A stretch of 64,000 bases of DNA from Platanthera guangdongensis (GCA_039583875.1 CM077150.1:45735261-45799260), one strand, 5' to 3'; counted from the first letter of the stretch, positions 1-11,354 are shown. A program made the numbers and translations. Notes: generated by a model not told the origin, from the sequence alone.

Positions 1-420
1 CTACCATCGGTCAAGCAAGACTGACTGATGAACAACTTTTTACACCTAAAGTAAAGACAACTCACATTTAGTGAGTATTAGGTGGAGTTTAATAAGTAGA
101 GCATGTTTTCTCCAACTTGAGTAGCCTCTAAGGCAAGAAGGGTGAAGTGATTCATAGGAGGACTTCGTAGCGATATCCAACAGTTGTCTAATGCATACAG
201 ATCAGATACTTATGCTTAAGTAGTAGAAGTTGCTCTGAAAGTCGATGCCATCGACAATGGAAAGAATCGTGGGATACTGGAAAGGAAGGACAAGAGAAAG
301 TCTGATGACAGTAGAAGCTCTCGGGCATATGGCCCTGCTTTGAAGAAAGGCATCAAAAAACCGTGTAGTTTCAGTGGCCGTCCAGGCCATCCCTTTGAGA
401 AGTGTTTGAAGAGGTTGTGA
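1..420 (+). pseudogene. Decayed Gypsy gag fragment (Gypsy-A family)
   Basis: The frame that begins at base 1 can be followed to the TGA at 418 as a Gypsy capsid/nucleocapsid segment. It has in-frame stops at 22, 52, 79, 97, 118, 148 and 217. Recognisable stretches are FLHLK, VEFNK, FIGGLRSDIQQL and KVDAIDNGKNRG. They match, in the same order, the gag of the - strand element at 33.4-34.3 kb in this window, so this is the same family in the opposite orientation. A zinc knuckle lies at 364-405 (C-x2-S-x4-H-x4-C); its second cysteine has become serine. The 5' end lies outside the window. It has no coding capacity left. Family assignment is by in-window similarity; the loss of function is seen directly. 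Confidence 0.85.
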
Positions 421-874
421 GTGCAGAAGTAGCAACAAGTGCTTGCAATTCAGAGCACACCCAAAGGAGACCTTGTTTGTGCCTCATGAACCTTTCGGCA
501 GCCGTTTCAGGAGCTCCGGTGGATGAAATCTTCAGTGGAGCATAGATCCAGAAAGCTCTCACCGAGATATACTTGTTTTTGGTAGGTATTTTTGTTTTCA
601 TCGACTTTTGGCATTGGGGTGTGTGGCTCTAAACATTCATTTTGTCCAAATCTCTCTAGATTTCATTGCCATGCTTTATTTTTCGGTCGATCTGTTCCAT
701 GGAGTGTTCAGAAGGTTGAGATAAGCAGGTTTAAGGCAAGAGGTGGTTCCTCCCCTCTTGCTTGCTTTTTCTTCCCTGTTATCTCTTTTTATTTTGTGCT
801 GGACAATGTCGCCACAGACTCGGTACCGTTTTTACTGGTGTTAATGATTCACATGTTTGAGCTGATCAGTCTCT

Positions 875-877
<3 letters not shown>
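421..877. other. Unassigned sequence after the gag fragment
   Basis: The first roughly 90 bases still resemble, with gaps, what follows the zinc knuckle in the Gypsy-A copy. After that I recognise nothing. A long open frame runs on through the (AC)n tract and tandem repeat to about 1146. It has no domain I can name and is composed largely of simple repeats, so I do not call it a gene. Confidence 0.5.

Positions 878-913
<36 letters not shown>
878..913. repeat. (AC)n microsatellite
   Basis: Uninterrupted AC dinucleotide repeat, about 18 units, followed by a short degenerate tail (atacacac). Confidence 0.97.
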
Positions 914-919
<6 letters not shown>

Positions 920-941
920 ACGAGTGTCCGACATGGGGCTC

Positions 942-1130
942 CGCCACTACTACCAATCACGACAGTACCCGACATGACCCTACGATCCCACACGACTGTA
1001 CACAACCCGCCACTACAATCTTGCGCAACTGTACCCGGCCCGCCCCTACGGCCCCACACGACTGTACCCGTCCCGCCAATACGATCTCGCGCAACTATAC
1101 CCGGCCTGCCCCTGGCAGGCTTCGCCTGCC
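942..1130. repeat. 66-bp tandem repeat with terminal hairpin
   Basis: Two adjacent units of about 66 bp start at 982 and 1048, and a partial, more diverged unit precedes them. Each unit contains the blocks CACACGACTGTAC and CGCAACT(G/A)TACCCGGCC. The array ends in a perfect 7-bp stem, GGCAGGC at 1114 and GCCTGCC at 1124, with a 3-nt loop. The block is much more GC-rich than the AT-rich DNA just downstream. No gene or known element was recognised. Confidence 0.8.
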
Positions 1131-1688
1131 CACGGCGATAATTTAAGAAAAAGATATAAATATAATTTTATAAATAATAAAATTTAATATTATAATTATA
1201 AATGTACATGTATAATGAATAATATATATATATATTATTATTATATATAGTATATTTATATACAATATTGAATTATATTATACTAATATTTATATAATTG
1301 TTTTATAAAAATACAAAAATATAACAATATAAGTATTAATTATTTGAACTATTATCACAGTTGCATCATTGGCTCATTGGATTGAGTTGTTCCTCCTGTC
1401 CTTGAGGTCTTGTGATCAAAACTGGATAGTTGCATTTAAATTAAAATATAATAATTTTCACAGCCAACCGCTCGATTTTTTAGGAGTTATTGGGGCAAAA
1501 TCGTAATTTTACATAGATTTAGGACACCTTACTTGTAGGTTTAGGAGACCTACTAAAATGTGGAGAGATAGAATGGTTTTATTGTGCTCGATCAGATGGT
1601 TGTTAAATTATGAACTCATGATCTGACGGCTTGTGGAATTTTAAACTCATGATATTCGCATACCAAAGTATTTCTTTATATATGGTAC
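1131..1688. other. AT-rich intergenic sequence
   Basis: No coding signal. Around 1140-1360 the sequence is almost all A/T with short TA runs. The segment 1505-1560, read on the - strand, resembles 40150-40215 on the + strand (shared core TAGGTCTCCTAAAC followed by a GTGNCCTAAAT-like block). It may be a remnant of a small dispersed repeat. Confidence 0.6.
1368..1440 (+). repeat. Possible tRNA-derived (SINE-like) relic
   Basis: TGGCTCATTGG at about 1371 resembles a polymerase III A box. About 35-40 bases further on, GGTCTTGTGATCAAAA resembles a degenerate B box. There is no poly(A) tail or clear target duplication. It could be chance in AT-rich DNA. Confidence 0.3.
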
Positions 1689-1708
1689 AATATATATATA
1701 TATATGGT

Positions 1709-1793
<85 letters not shown>
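1689..1793. repeat. (TA)n microsatellite
   Basis: Long TA dinucleotide tract interrupted by the short unit TGGTACAA. Open frames across it encode only alternating Ile/Tyr and are artefacts. Confidence 0.97.
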
Positions 1794-1796
<3 letters not shown>

Positions 1797-2279
1797 TCTC
1801 TCCCTCGGACCTAGCATTGCTGCCTATCCCATCATCTTGATATGATGCACACTCGTGAAGTGAAGCCCAAGAGGCGACGGAGCTACAGCAACTAGAGCGG
1901 GAAATTCTGATGACCCTTCTACTTCGACCTCGGGGTCATGGTCTGCCTATTCTGTCAAAACATTGCGTAAAGCAACGAAAGGAAGTGACGTTAGAACCCC
2001 CCCCACCCTAGGAGATTTTCAATTGCATTGCATCGAATTTCTTCGTTTTTCCCGGATCTCATGGACGGAGGGAGAAGCACTTCGCTGACGCTATTGATGG
2101 ATGAGCAATAGCATTTCAATTGACAGGGTGAGTAGCGTTGACCAATCGACCTTAGGGGGATGAGTGGGGCAAAAAAACTCAAAAAGAATCAAATGTCAGT
2201 ATATCGGTGACTATACTTAAACCACTGTGAATTCTTCATTGCTTGTTATTTTGTGATTTAGATGTTATGGTTTGATAAC
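1794..2279. other. Unassigned sequence between (TA)n and LTR fragment
   Basis: No domain or repeat recognised. The 11-mer TGTCAGTATAT at 2194 is identical to the first bases of the Copia-I 3' LTR at 7671. It may mark the original start of the 5' LTR of that element, but similarity does not continue beyond it. Confidence 0.4.
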
Positions 2280-3101
2280 TATTTTATTTGGGTTGGTAAC
2301 CCTCTTAAGTTGCCTAATTACATGATTTTAATCCTTTACTGCGACTTATTCATTCTTGCCGAGGGATTCTTCCTTTTGAATGCCTCAGACTTGGAGCAGT
2401 AGTGGTCTGAGCAGCTAGAGTTGGTAGTTCTTAGCATGGGCTTTAGTAGCTATGGTGTTCCTCCCTTACCTTTGTGAGGTATTTTTGTTGTTCTTACTTT
2501 GGTTCAGACATGTATATTGTTATGTGGGTTTGTGTCAAGTTGTTGATGCTCACAGTAAGTTATTGTAGATGTTGGACTATTTGCTAGCTGCTATGTTTCT
2601 CTTGATTTATCTTACCAACTTGCTCTCTGGGAAGGATTTATGCTAGATTGCATGCTGGTTATTTTCAAAGTATAAAAAGATGAACATTCCTATATCATAC
2701 TCATGACATCCTTTTAAATCAAATGTCACTCTATTTTACCAAACTTAAAAGCTCTTTTAGTACTTATATTAAATCTAGAGGTATGGATATCATGAATTGT
2801 TCTAATGGATTATCATGCTCTTATAGGATAATAAATGGACTAAATAAAGTATTTTTCGCTGTGTATAAGTATATTTTTCCCGTGGACTAGTTGATCCACT
2901 GAGTCGAGGGACACAACTATCAAAACTTAAACTCAAACTATATTTTTATCATACCAAACTTGAGGATTTCATGAAAGTATTAGGAGTAGATTCTCGCCTG
3001 AGCGTCTGTAGTTGTCCCCTGCACAGTATGGCATAACAGCATGTATTTACTCTCACTCTAATATATATTATTTAATACTAAGAAAATGCGGGTTGTGACT
3101 A
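2280..3101 (+). repeat. Truncated Gypsy-A-family LTR, + orientation
   Basis: This is the reverse-complement counterpart of the left part of the LTR at 8513. Shared landmarks, in order, are GGTTGGTAACCCTC..., TTTTGAATGCCTCAG, the block around GTGTCAAGTTGTTGATG, TTGCTCTCTGGGAAGGATT, GCCTGAGCGTCTGTAGTT, and the terminal AGAAAATGCGGGTTGTGAC at 3081-3099. The LTR end CA has become TA. The U3 end is missing. With the + strand gag at 1-420 it probably represents one internally deleted Gypsy-A-family element (gag then 3' LTR), now abutting Copia-I. Confidence 0.75.
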
Positions 3102-3109
3102 CAGTCTAC

Positions 3110-3359
3110 TATAATAGAGGCAGATATAGACCAGAGCAAATGTGTTGGTGTTTGGAAGCTTTGTAGTTATGCAGTTAGATATGCTTAACCACACAGTCCG
3201 CGTGGTTAGATTTTAACTACCCTGTCGCTTGTGATAGGCATTGTATATTACCTCTCTTATTTTTTTATCTTTTCCCACTTTTCTATAAATAAGGGGAATA
3301 CCCTTGTATTATACAACTTTTGGAGTAAGAAAGTTATATTATTTAGCTCTTCTCTCACA
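3110..3359 (+). repeat. Copia-I 5' LTR remnant
   Basis: Aligns with the last 250 bp of the 3' LTR (8165-8415). Shared landmarks are AGCAAATGTGTTGGTGTTTG, TGTCGCTTGTGAT, the TATA-box segment TTTCTATAAATA at about 3280-3292, and the terminal TCACA. The 5' two thirds are missing, so promoter-distal U3 is lost, but the TATA box and R-U5 remain. Confidence 0.8.
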
Positions 3360-3373
3360 TGGTATCAGAGCCC
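3360..3373 (+). other. Copia-I primer-binding site (initiator-Met tRNA type)
   Basis: TGGTATCAGAGCCC follows the LTR end directly. TGGTATCAGAGC is the usual plant PBS complementary to the 3' end of initiator-Met tRNA. Confidence 0.9.
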
Positions 3374-3745
3374 TTGCTCTATTTGCTCTGATTTCTAGTT
3401 TTTGGGCGTGCGGTAGAACAAGTAGTCTCTTATTTTTAACCACTTGCTCTTCCCTATCTGCAGACTCTTCTACGGTTTCTCCTTTTTAACCGTATTCTAC
3501 TTCTATCTGCGGTCTATTGTTTTCTTGGCGCGCTCCCACCCTCCCTTTATTCTTCTTGTCTCCTTTCTAAGGTTGGCTTTCAGTTTTCGCGACCTCTTGC
3601 TTTGTTCGCTTTCTACGATAAGTTCTTTTCTAGACTTTCCCTCTAACCGTGCAGTTAAAGCCTCTTTGTCAGCCTTCTTATTCTATGCGCAGTCTCTCTC
3701 TTTATCTTCACAGATAAATCTTTCTACCATTTTTCTCTTATTTTT

Positions 3746-4545
3746 ATGGAGACATCGGATTTCTCTTCCTCTGTTCTATCCACACCCCTCGTTCTACCCA
3801 CTCCTATCTCTACTTCTAGCAGTTTGGGTACTTCTTCCAAGCTCACTGGACTGAATTATCCCGATTGGAGTATTTCCTTTGTCTTTCTACTATGCTCTCA
3901 GCGTAAGCATCATCATCTCACTGATGACCCTTCTACATATGGGTCTGCAGCTTTTGATGATTGGAATGTCAATAATGCTTTGGTGAGAACATGACTTACC
4001 AATAGTTTATTTGATGAGTGCCTTCTCGTCGTTCGACATGATGCGACGATTATGGCTGCTTGGAATCATCGTGCTACTCTGTACTCCAAGGGAGCTCAAA
4101 TTTCATGTATATATACGTTGTATGCGAATAATTTTGCCTGACATATCATGTCTCTGACTGCTGCTTATCAGGCGCTAAACTTCTTCAGCATCATCCATTT
4201 TCTGTTTATCTTGTTGAGCAACATAAGCATTTTCAAGAACTTCTGGTTGTGTGCTATTTGCTTCGCTTTACCTACTCCTATGATATGATTTGGCAACAAA
4301 TTCTTGCAGCAACAGCTACTCCTTATCTAATGCTACTGCTATGCACATTTTTGCTATTACTACTCTTCTTTAGCATCCTTTTCTTGTCTCTTCTCCTCCT
4401 CCTGACATTGTTGCTTATCAGGCTCATCATGATATTTCTGGTGGTTGTGGAGGCCGCTCTAGTGGCTGTGGCCCCACTAAATATCTCTTCTCTCATTGTG
4501 GCAAGACTGGTCACCTTGTTGTCCATTGATGGGTCAAGCATCCTC
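3746..4545 (+). pseudogene. Copia-I gag (broken)
   Basis: The frame starting with ATG at 3746 opens with a Ser/Thr/Pro-rich leader. It then has KLTGLNYPDW, the common N-terminal signature of Copia gag proteins, and stops at about 3994. The rest of gag continues in shifted frames. A zinc knuckle is visible around 4480-4530 as H-C-G-K-T-G-H-L-V-V-H. Its first cysteine is replaced by phenylalanine and the last position is a stop codon. The product would have been the particle protein that packages element RNA. The order leader, capsid, knuckle is normal; the reading frame is not intact. Confidence 0.75.
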
Positions 4546-4636
4546 ATCTTTGCCCTACTACTGGTGATACTACCTGAAAGAATTGTACTTCTCTTGCTAC
4601 CTATTTGGGTAGTGCTCATATGGCCACTACGAGTAG

Positions 4637-5720
4637 GTGGCTCATTATTTTGGTGCTACTAATCATATGACTGGCAATCCTCATCTTTTATCTTGTCCTG
4701 ACAAACATAATTGGTCACCTCCAGTTTTTATTGTAGATGGTACTCCATCCCCTTTATATGGGTCTGGAACAGTGCATGTCACTCCATCTCTCCAACTCAC
4801 AGAAACTCTCCATGTCCCAACTTTTCCGTGCAATCTACTTTCTGTTACTTCTCTATGCAAACAACTAAATTGCACGGTTATTTTTACCTCAACTACTTAT
4901 TCTTGTCATGATCCACAATCTAAGGAGACGATAGCTACTAGGACTAAAAGTGGTGGCTTGTTCTATCTTGACAATATGTCTACCATTTTTGTTTCTACTT
5001 CTCTTCACCAATGACATATTTATCTTGGGCATCCTCCTCGTCTTCTTTACCAACTTTTCCCCGATCTACCTCGGGGAGACACTTCTCTAAATTATGAAGC
5101 CTGTCAAGTCAACAAACACCACCATTCATCTTTTCTAGCAAAGCAAGGATATAGCTCTTCTCGTTCTTTTGAGCTTGTTCATTCTGACATTTGGAGTCTT
5201 GCTCCTACAAAATTTGTTGGATGAGATAGCCTGTTTTTTATCACATTTATTGATGATTCTTCTATATATACTTGGTTGTACTTGTTAAAAGAACATTTTG
5301 AACTTTTTTTTAATTTTTACTATGTTCTATAATGAGATACGTACTTAGTTTATTGTTCCTATTAAAGTGCTTTACACTGATAATGCTAAAGAATACCTTA
5401 GTCATAAATTTTCACTGTTTTTATGCATCATGGCATTATTTATCAAACTAGTTGCCCTTACTCCTCTCAACAAAATGGGGTTGATGAACACAAGAACTTC
5501 CATCTCCTTGATGTGGTTCGCACTCTTCTCACTCAAATGAGTGTGGTCATGTCATTCTTCTTTCATGTTACCTCATCAACCAAATTTCTTCTTTAGTTCT
5601 CAATGACAAAACTCCTTTCTCTATTCTATATCCTATTGCAACACTATTTCCTTTACCCCCATATGTCTTTGAATATACAACATTTATTCACTCTCCTTCT
5701 CTATGATTTGACAAACTCTC
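4637..5720 (+). pseudogene. Copia-I protease, GAG-pre-integrase and integrase (broken)
   Basis: An open stretch 4637-5014 contains GATNHMTGN, the sequence that normally follows the aspartic-protease catalytic Asp-Ser-Gly. Here the triad reads Tyr-Phe-Gly, so protease activity would be lost. LLSVTSLCKQL and the C-terminal GGLFYLDN belong to the protease/GAG-pre-integrase junction. Integrase-like stretches follow in broken frames: the region around 5110-5225 with SFELVHSDIW, and a later stretch at 5440-5560 resembling the conserved P-Y-(T/S)-x-Q-N-G-V block. Stops and frameshifts break it repeatedly. In an intact element this part cuts the polyprotein and inserts cDNA. Confidence 0.75.
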
Positions 5721-6199
5721 TCCTCGTATGGTTAAATGTATCTTTCTAGGCTACTGTTCGATACAAAAAGAATATCAGTGTTATGTTCCTCTTCTTCAAA
5801 AATAGTATATTTTCGTGGATGTCACTTTCTCATACCTCTGCCTGTCCATCTTTTAATGAACTCTCTTCTGTACCTATTATATTTGTATCTCTACCTAAAT
5901 CTATGACTCTTCTGTCTACACCAGTGTCTAATTCAACTTCTCTTTCTCGCAATTCTGCTTCTCTCCTTGAGCCGTTGCTGATAGTTCTCAGGTCAGCGAT
6001 CTCTCTGACGGATGGATTTGATACTACAGATAATTCAGACCTTGATCATCTGATTTCCCTTCAGAAGGGAGTTCACACATGCACTCAATATCCTATTCAT
6101 GATGTTGTTTCTTATGCCTAGCTGTCTCCTTCCTGCAAGAGCTTTGCTCTTGCTCTCTAGGCCAATGTCATCCCTGCTAACTATCAAGAAGCTTTTTTT

Positions 6200-7663
6200 A
6201 ATCCTTATTGAAAAGTCGTAATGGATGAAGAGATGAAAACTCTGACTAAATGAGGTACTTGGACTCTTGTCCCTAACCATCCAGGAGCTGATGTAGTTGA
6301 CTTTTGCTGGGTCTTTATGATCAAATTTCTTCTTGATGGTACCATCAGTCTCTATAAGACTCGTCTTGTTGTTAAATGCTTTACTCAGACATATGGTGTA
6401 GACTTCTTTGACACCTTCTTTCCAGTTATTCAAATTACCACGATCCGCATTCTCTTTTCTGTGGCAGTTAATAGAGACTGAGAAATATCTCAGTTGGATG
6501 TTAAGAATGCGTTCCTTTATGATGATATATAGGAGATGATTTATATAGAGCAACCTCTAGGGTATGTTGCTCTGGGAGTGTCTCAAGTGTGTAGACTATG
6601 GATGGTAATCTATATACTTAAGCAAAGTCCGCGAACCTAGTTTGAGAAGTTTAGTGAGGTTATCTTTGTTATTGGTTTTTATCGAAGTACTTTAGATCAC
6701 TCTTTATTCACACGCAAGACTTCTACATGGTTAGTTATTCTTGCTATTTATGTGGATATCATTCACCTTATAGGATACAATAAAAAGGGAATTGACCTAA
6801 CAAAAAAGCATCTTCTTCAATATTTTATTACAAAAGATACGGGGTCTCTCAAGAACTTTCTACGTATTGAGATCTCTCAAAAGTCTAATTCTGTAGTGCT
6901 TTCATAGTGAAAGTATGTCTTAGATCTTTTAAAAGAGAAGTGTTCTTGGAGATGACAAGTGTTGGAGTAAGGATTCACCTCTCCTTACAGATGTCACCCG
7001 GTATAGACGGCTTGTGGGAAAACTCATTTATCAAACAGTCATAAGGATGGATATTCGTTATGCAGTAGGAAGGGTGAGCCAGTTTATGCAAGATCCCAAG
7101 GTGTGTCATCTACAGTCAGCTCTAAAGATCTTAGAATATGTGAAAGGATCTGTGGGAAATGGACTTTTATTTTAGATGAATAATCATTTAAGGGTTACAA
7201 CCTACTTTAATTCCAGCTATATATATGACAAGGATGATAGAAAACCTATGTCTAGTTTTTATGCATTATAAGAGGAAATATGGTAAGTTGGAAGAGCAAG
7301 AAACAACTTGTTGTCTGAAGGTCAAGTGCTGAAGCTGAATACAGAAGCATGACTTTGACTACTTTTGAACTGAAGTGGTTACGAGCACTAATACTTGATT
7401 TGGGAGAAGTGTATGATCATCTCCTGCCAATGTTCTGTGATAACAAGGATACCATGTATATTTCAAAGAATCCAGTATTACATGAAGGGATGAAACATAT
7501 TAAAGTAGATTGCCACTTTATCAAAGAAGAGATATTGAAAAATCAGATCTGCACTTTGTTTGTCACTTATGACAAAAAGCTGGCAGATGTTTTCACCAAA
7601 CTAGTGTCTTTTTTGGATGTCTCTGACAAGATGAGCATAGTTGGCATATACACTCCACCTTGA
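6200..7663 (+). pseudogene. Copia-I reverse transcriptase and RNase H (broken)
   Basis: Copia RT signatures appear in order across frames. They are YKTRLVVKCFTQTYGVDFFDTFFPV near 6350-6425, the QLDVKNAFL block near 6495 (preceded by an in-frame stop), and EQPLGY near 6550. The YxDD position near 6750 reads as Y-V-D-I rather than Y-V-D-D, so a catalytic aspartate appears lost. The RNase H end is still open from 7349 to 7663: CDNKDTMYISKNPVLHEGMKHIKVDCHFIKE, then ADVFTKL, the usual C-terminus of Copia pol. The stop at 7661 lies 8 bases before the 3' LTR. Function is lost through stops and substitutions. Confidence 0.82.
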
Positions 7664-7670
7664 AGGAGAG

Positions 7671-8415
7671 TGTCAGTATATGTTCAATTTTGGTGGTCTG
7701 GTGAACAAGACTGGCATGCAGGTTAGGCAGTCTGGCGACTAATAGTAGCAAATGGGATTACAGAACTGGCAGCTTAGCCCATGCGGTCTGCCTCTATTAG
7801 AATACAACATCCTAACAGTCTAGCAAGCAAGAGTAGTAGTCAACTCTAGTGGTCTAGTGGTTTAATCTAAGAGGCCTATCTAGGAGGACTAGTCTGGCGG
7901 TCTCAAGGTTTGGTGGATAAGTTATGACAATATGATTATCAGACAAATCTAGTTCTGTTATTGCACACATGGTCATGATATACTAGTGCCTTAGACTAGC
8001 GGACTAATGATATTCCGAGGGTAATTGATGACAATCATTTATGTGAAGTCATGATGACAAATTAGAGACCAGTCAGTTGAAGATTAGTGCAATTAAATGT
8101 TATCACAGTCAGGCAGATAGGTTGTGCTAACCGCCACAGTTGCCCTGGAGCAGTTTGCTGCAAAACAGGCGGATAAAGGTTGGAGCAAATGTGTTGGTGT
8201 TTGTAAGCTTTATAGTCGTCGGTTAGATATGTCTAACCATATAGTCCACATAGTTAGATGTTTTGTAACCTCCTTGTCGCTTGTGATATGCGTTGTATAT
8301 TCTCTCTCATATTTTTTTGTCTCTCTTTGCCCTTTTCTATAAATAGTGGGGCATACCATTGTATTATGTAATTTTTTGGAGCAACAAAATTCTGTTATTT
8401 AGTAATTTTATCACA
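7671..8415 (+). repeat. Copia-I 3' LTR
   Basis: Begins TGTCAGTATAT directly after the purine tract GAAGGAGAG and ends ...TTTATCACA. A TATA box (TTTCTATAAATAG) lies near 8333. The first 260 bp (U3) carry many copies of a GGTCTGG/GGTCTAG-type motif (GGTCTGGTG, AGTCTGGCG, GGTCTGCCT, GTCTAGTGG, GTCTGGCGG). The solo LTR at 43758 belongs to the same family. Confidence 0.88.
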
Positions 8416-8512
8416 ATGACCTCAAGGAAAAAAGGTTAGTATAAAAATTTTTGTGCTCGACGCTTCGCGGTTCTCGACCCATGAAAATTTGGGGGTATTT
8501 GATGGGGCTCCC

Positions 8513-11216
8513 TGTCACAACCCGCATTTTCTCAACATTTAAAGCTATATCAGAGTAAGAGAAAATACGCATCGTGATGCCACGTCATATACAGGATAAC
8601 TACAGACGCTCAGGCAAACCCCAAAACTCTACCATTTACCTGAAATTCATGAGTTGTTAAGAGAAAACCAGCATAAGTTAGATTGTTGTATCCCTCGACA
8701 CATTAGATCAACTAATCCATGAGTAAAAGTATAGTTACACACCGCGAAAATATTTTGATTATGTGATTTAACATAATACATGAGTATAAACATCCCCGGA
8801 GGATGACTCATGATATGCAAAACTCTAAATTTATAATAATAGTGAAAGTAGCTTTTACGACCATTTAAATATAGTGATTTAATTTTTCAAATATGGAATG
8901 TATGAGGTAATAATAATGGTTTTTATATTTTAAAATACTTAACTGTGAAACCTAGCATAAAGCCTTACCAGAGAGCAAGTAAAAAACAACCACAAAAAAT
9001 GGCAAAATTAGAAGCTTAGCAAAGTACTTAATAATCCAAAATAAAACCACCAGTGGGCGTCAACAACCTGACACGAACCCACTGAAGGTATGTATGTCTG
9101 TACTAACAAGGTAACAACCAAAAACTACCTCACAATGGTGAGGAAAACCTCTGCAACTAAGCAATCCACTAGCAAACTCCCAAACCTATCCGCTCAACCG
9201 GCTACAGTCCTGAACCTGAGGTATTCAAAAGAAGAACAACTCTGCAAGAAAATACAAGTGGCAAAAGGAAGCAATTAGATAGTAATCAGGTAAAAATAGA
9301 AGGGGTTACCAAACCCTACTAAAAGAAATGCTGACAACTTCAGCTAATATAATCAACAAAAGAGTCATGTAAGAAAGTACTCATCAGCAAAACGAGAAAA
9401 GTTGCCCCAAGTGCAAGAAGTTATCAAGATTTGCTTAAACCCGCAGAAGCAAAAAACCAACATGTGCCAAAATAATATTAGGAAAGGAACTAAACAGTCC
9501 TAAACATGTGAATCATTAACACTGGTAAAAACCATGGATCTGTGTCGGCGACCAAAATGCCCAAAACAGAACCACCAGACCCAAATGTCTCAAAGGCACA
9601 ACGGTGTCAACCACAGGGTCTAACACACCTAAAACAACCTATAAACAGAGTCCCAAATGTCTCAAAGGCAACACGGTGGCGGCTACAGGGTCTAACACAG
9701 CTAAAACAACCGGTATATAGAGACCCAAATCAAAACTACCACGTGCAATGATTCACGATACAACGTCCAATTGGCGGTCCTTTATCCACTGCCAATCTAG
9801 CCATAAAACACAACCTAAAAACCCAGCAAGACCCAAATACCTAAGTCTAACCACTTCCTATGACTTACGGGATAAAAATACTCAAAATGTACCCTAAGGA
9901 CCAAACTCGACGAACCGGACAAAAAACGGTGAAAACTCCAAGTCCTGGCAAATTCGGCAAATATACCCAACAAAATACATGGATACTCACGAATTACAAG
10001 GAGATACTCGGCGAATTACCACTATTCGGTGGATATTACTAGTGATACCTGACGAATCACTATGGTACACACTAAATTCTTCTTAGCAATTCTGCAATAC
10101 TCGGCAAATGTCGATACCCGACGAAATCTTTAGCGATACTCGCCGAAAAACGCTTAGGCTAAAAAGACAAATTATACTCGACGACTCTATACTCGGCGAA
10201 TTCATAACGTCGATACTCGACAAAATCTAAACCAAATTTCACCTATGCTAGATCCCGATATTCGTCGAATTCCCTAAAAGTCAAAACGCGCTGAAACCGT
10301 CTTGCACTACTAACCCAACCCTCTTTGTCTTACCGAAAGAAAGTCCCTAACCTAAGGGGTTCCTTTTGGTTTTACCTATACTATCCCTACGCACTAAGGG
10401 ATGAGGAAGAGAGGAAGATAATGAACAAAGAAAATGGATATGCAAGAGGAGGAGTTCCACTTGCCTTGAACCTTCAAAGAAACGCTGCCCGCTCGCACTG
10501 TGACAAGGATCGGCAGTAAAAAGGCCCTATCAATATTTCCTGAATCTTTTGGAGGGGAAAATGTGTCAAAATCGCTAACCCTAATGTAAAAAAATCGAGG
10601 AATCGGGAAAAACTTACCATGATCGCATAGCCCTTGCCGAGAGCTTTCCGAATCTCCAAACTATCAATGAAACTTACCACCGGATCCATAGAAATCACCG
10701 GCCGAACACACGCCCTGTCCAGCGCTCGTCTCTTTCACAAAATGTCCGTAGTCGGGTAAAGCAAGATGATGAATAGTAGCGGTAGGGTTTTCGATAAGAC
10801 CGATTTCTATTTATATATATAAATATAATATATTAATAGCTAATTTAATAACATCAAAACAACCCGAAATCCAAATGGCCTCAGAATTCTACGAAATTCG
10901 CACCGTAGCTAAATACAGACACTACGAATCCAACAGCAAAGTTGAAATTCAAATCCGACAAACCAAACTCGGGCAAACACCTCCCGAAGCCAAAACACAA
11001 GCATTCCCAAAAAGGTTCCATCGAGTTACCAAAACAGACCCGACTCACAAGGAAATCTTGCAAACAGGCTAAACCTAGCCACATTGAAAACCTAAAGAGA
11101 AAAAACCATGCTCTAACCACGGCACATGTCAAACACATGTCAACGTAATACCCTAAAGCCAAAATTACACCACTACGAGAATAAAAATAAATAACGAAAA
11201 AATTCGGGGCGTTACA
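8513..11216 (-). repeat. Gypsy-A left (3') LTR
   Basis: 2704 bp, from TGTCACAACCCGC to CGGGGCGTTACA, aligning along its length with 35274-38547 (less the insertion in that copy). It contains a two-unit 72-bp tandem repeat (units at 9580 and 9652, each starting CCCAAATGTCTCAAAGG) and a cluster of GATACTCG(A/G)CGAA motifs. No reading frame in it resembles a protein; the longer ones are chance frames. Confidence 0.88.
9945..10275. repeat. GATACTCG(A/G)CGAA motif cluster in Gypsy-A LTR
   Basis: About ten imperfect copies of a 12-14-nt motif (GATACTCGGCGAATT, GATACCCGACGAAAT, ATACTCGACGACT, GATATTCGTCGAATT and others) at irregular 20-40-bp spacing. The same cluster is present in the other LTR at about 37270-37605. 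Possible transcription-control repeats; the role is inferred from position only. Confidence 0.75.
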
Positions 11217-11240
11217 GTCACCCCTCCTAAAAGGAAGTTT
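11217..11240 (-). other. Gypsy-A polypurine tract
   Basis: On the - strand the sequence reads CTTTTAGGAGGGGTGAC immediately before the LTR start TGTAACGCCCC. This is where plus-strand DNA synthesis would be primed. Confidence 0.75.
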
Positions 11241-11354
11241 CTTCCCAAAACTTAACATAAATAGGATCAAATCCATAACAGAATAAAAGCAATCATAGGC
11301 TAACAGAGAAAACACTTGCCCAAAATATCAGGAGAATAGATGAGGATGATCCTC

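Larger units (their letters stand above)
3110..8415 (+). mobile_element. Copia-I: decayed Ty1/Copia retrotransposon
   Basis: A Copia element read on the + strand. It has a 5' LTR remnant (to 3359), an initiator-Met-type primer site at 3360, gag, protease, integrase, RT and RNase H in Copia order, a polypurine tract GAAGGAGAG just before 7671, and a 3' LTR at 7671-8415. The 3' ends of the two LTRs align from about 3115/8160 to the LTR end. The first roughly 490 bp of the 5' LTR are missing or replaced. All frames carry several stops and frameshifts, so the copy is inactive. The bases after the 3' LTR (atgac) have no matching duplicate upstream, consistent with loss of the original left border. 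Confidence 0.88.

Noticed and set aside
592..1146. 184-codon open frame with His/Thr and PHDCT repeats
   Set aside because: Made of (AC)n and the 66-bp tandem repeat plus unassigned sequence; no start context or domain. Kept only as a repeat observation.
4249..4662. Leu-rich 137-codon frame suggesting a membrane protein
   Set aside because: It is a shifted frame of the Copia-I gag/zinc-knuckle region.
10881..11315. 144-codon Phe/Leu-rich frame on the - strand
   Set aside because: Lies across the Gypsy-A LTR end and the purine tract. The same sequence in the other LTR gives a different, shorter frame.
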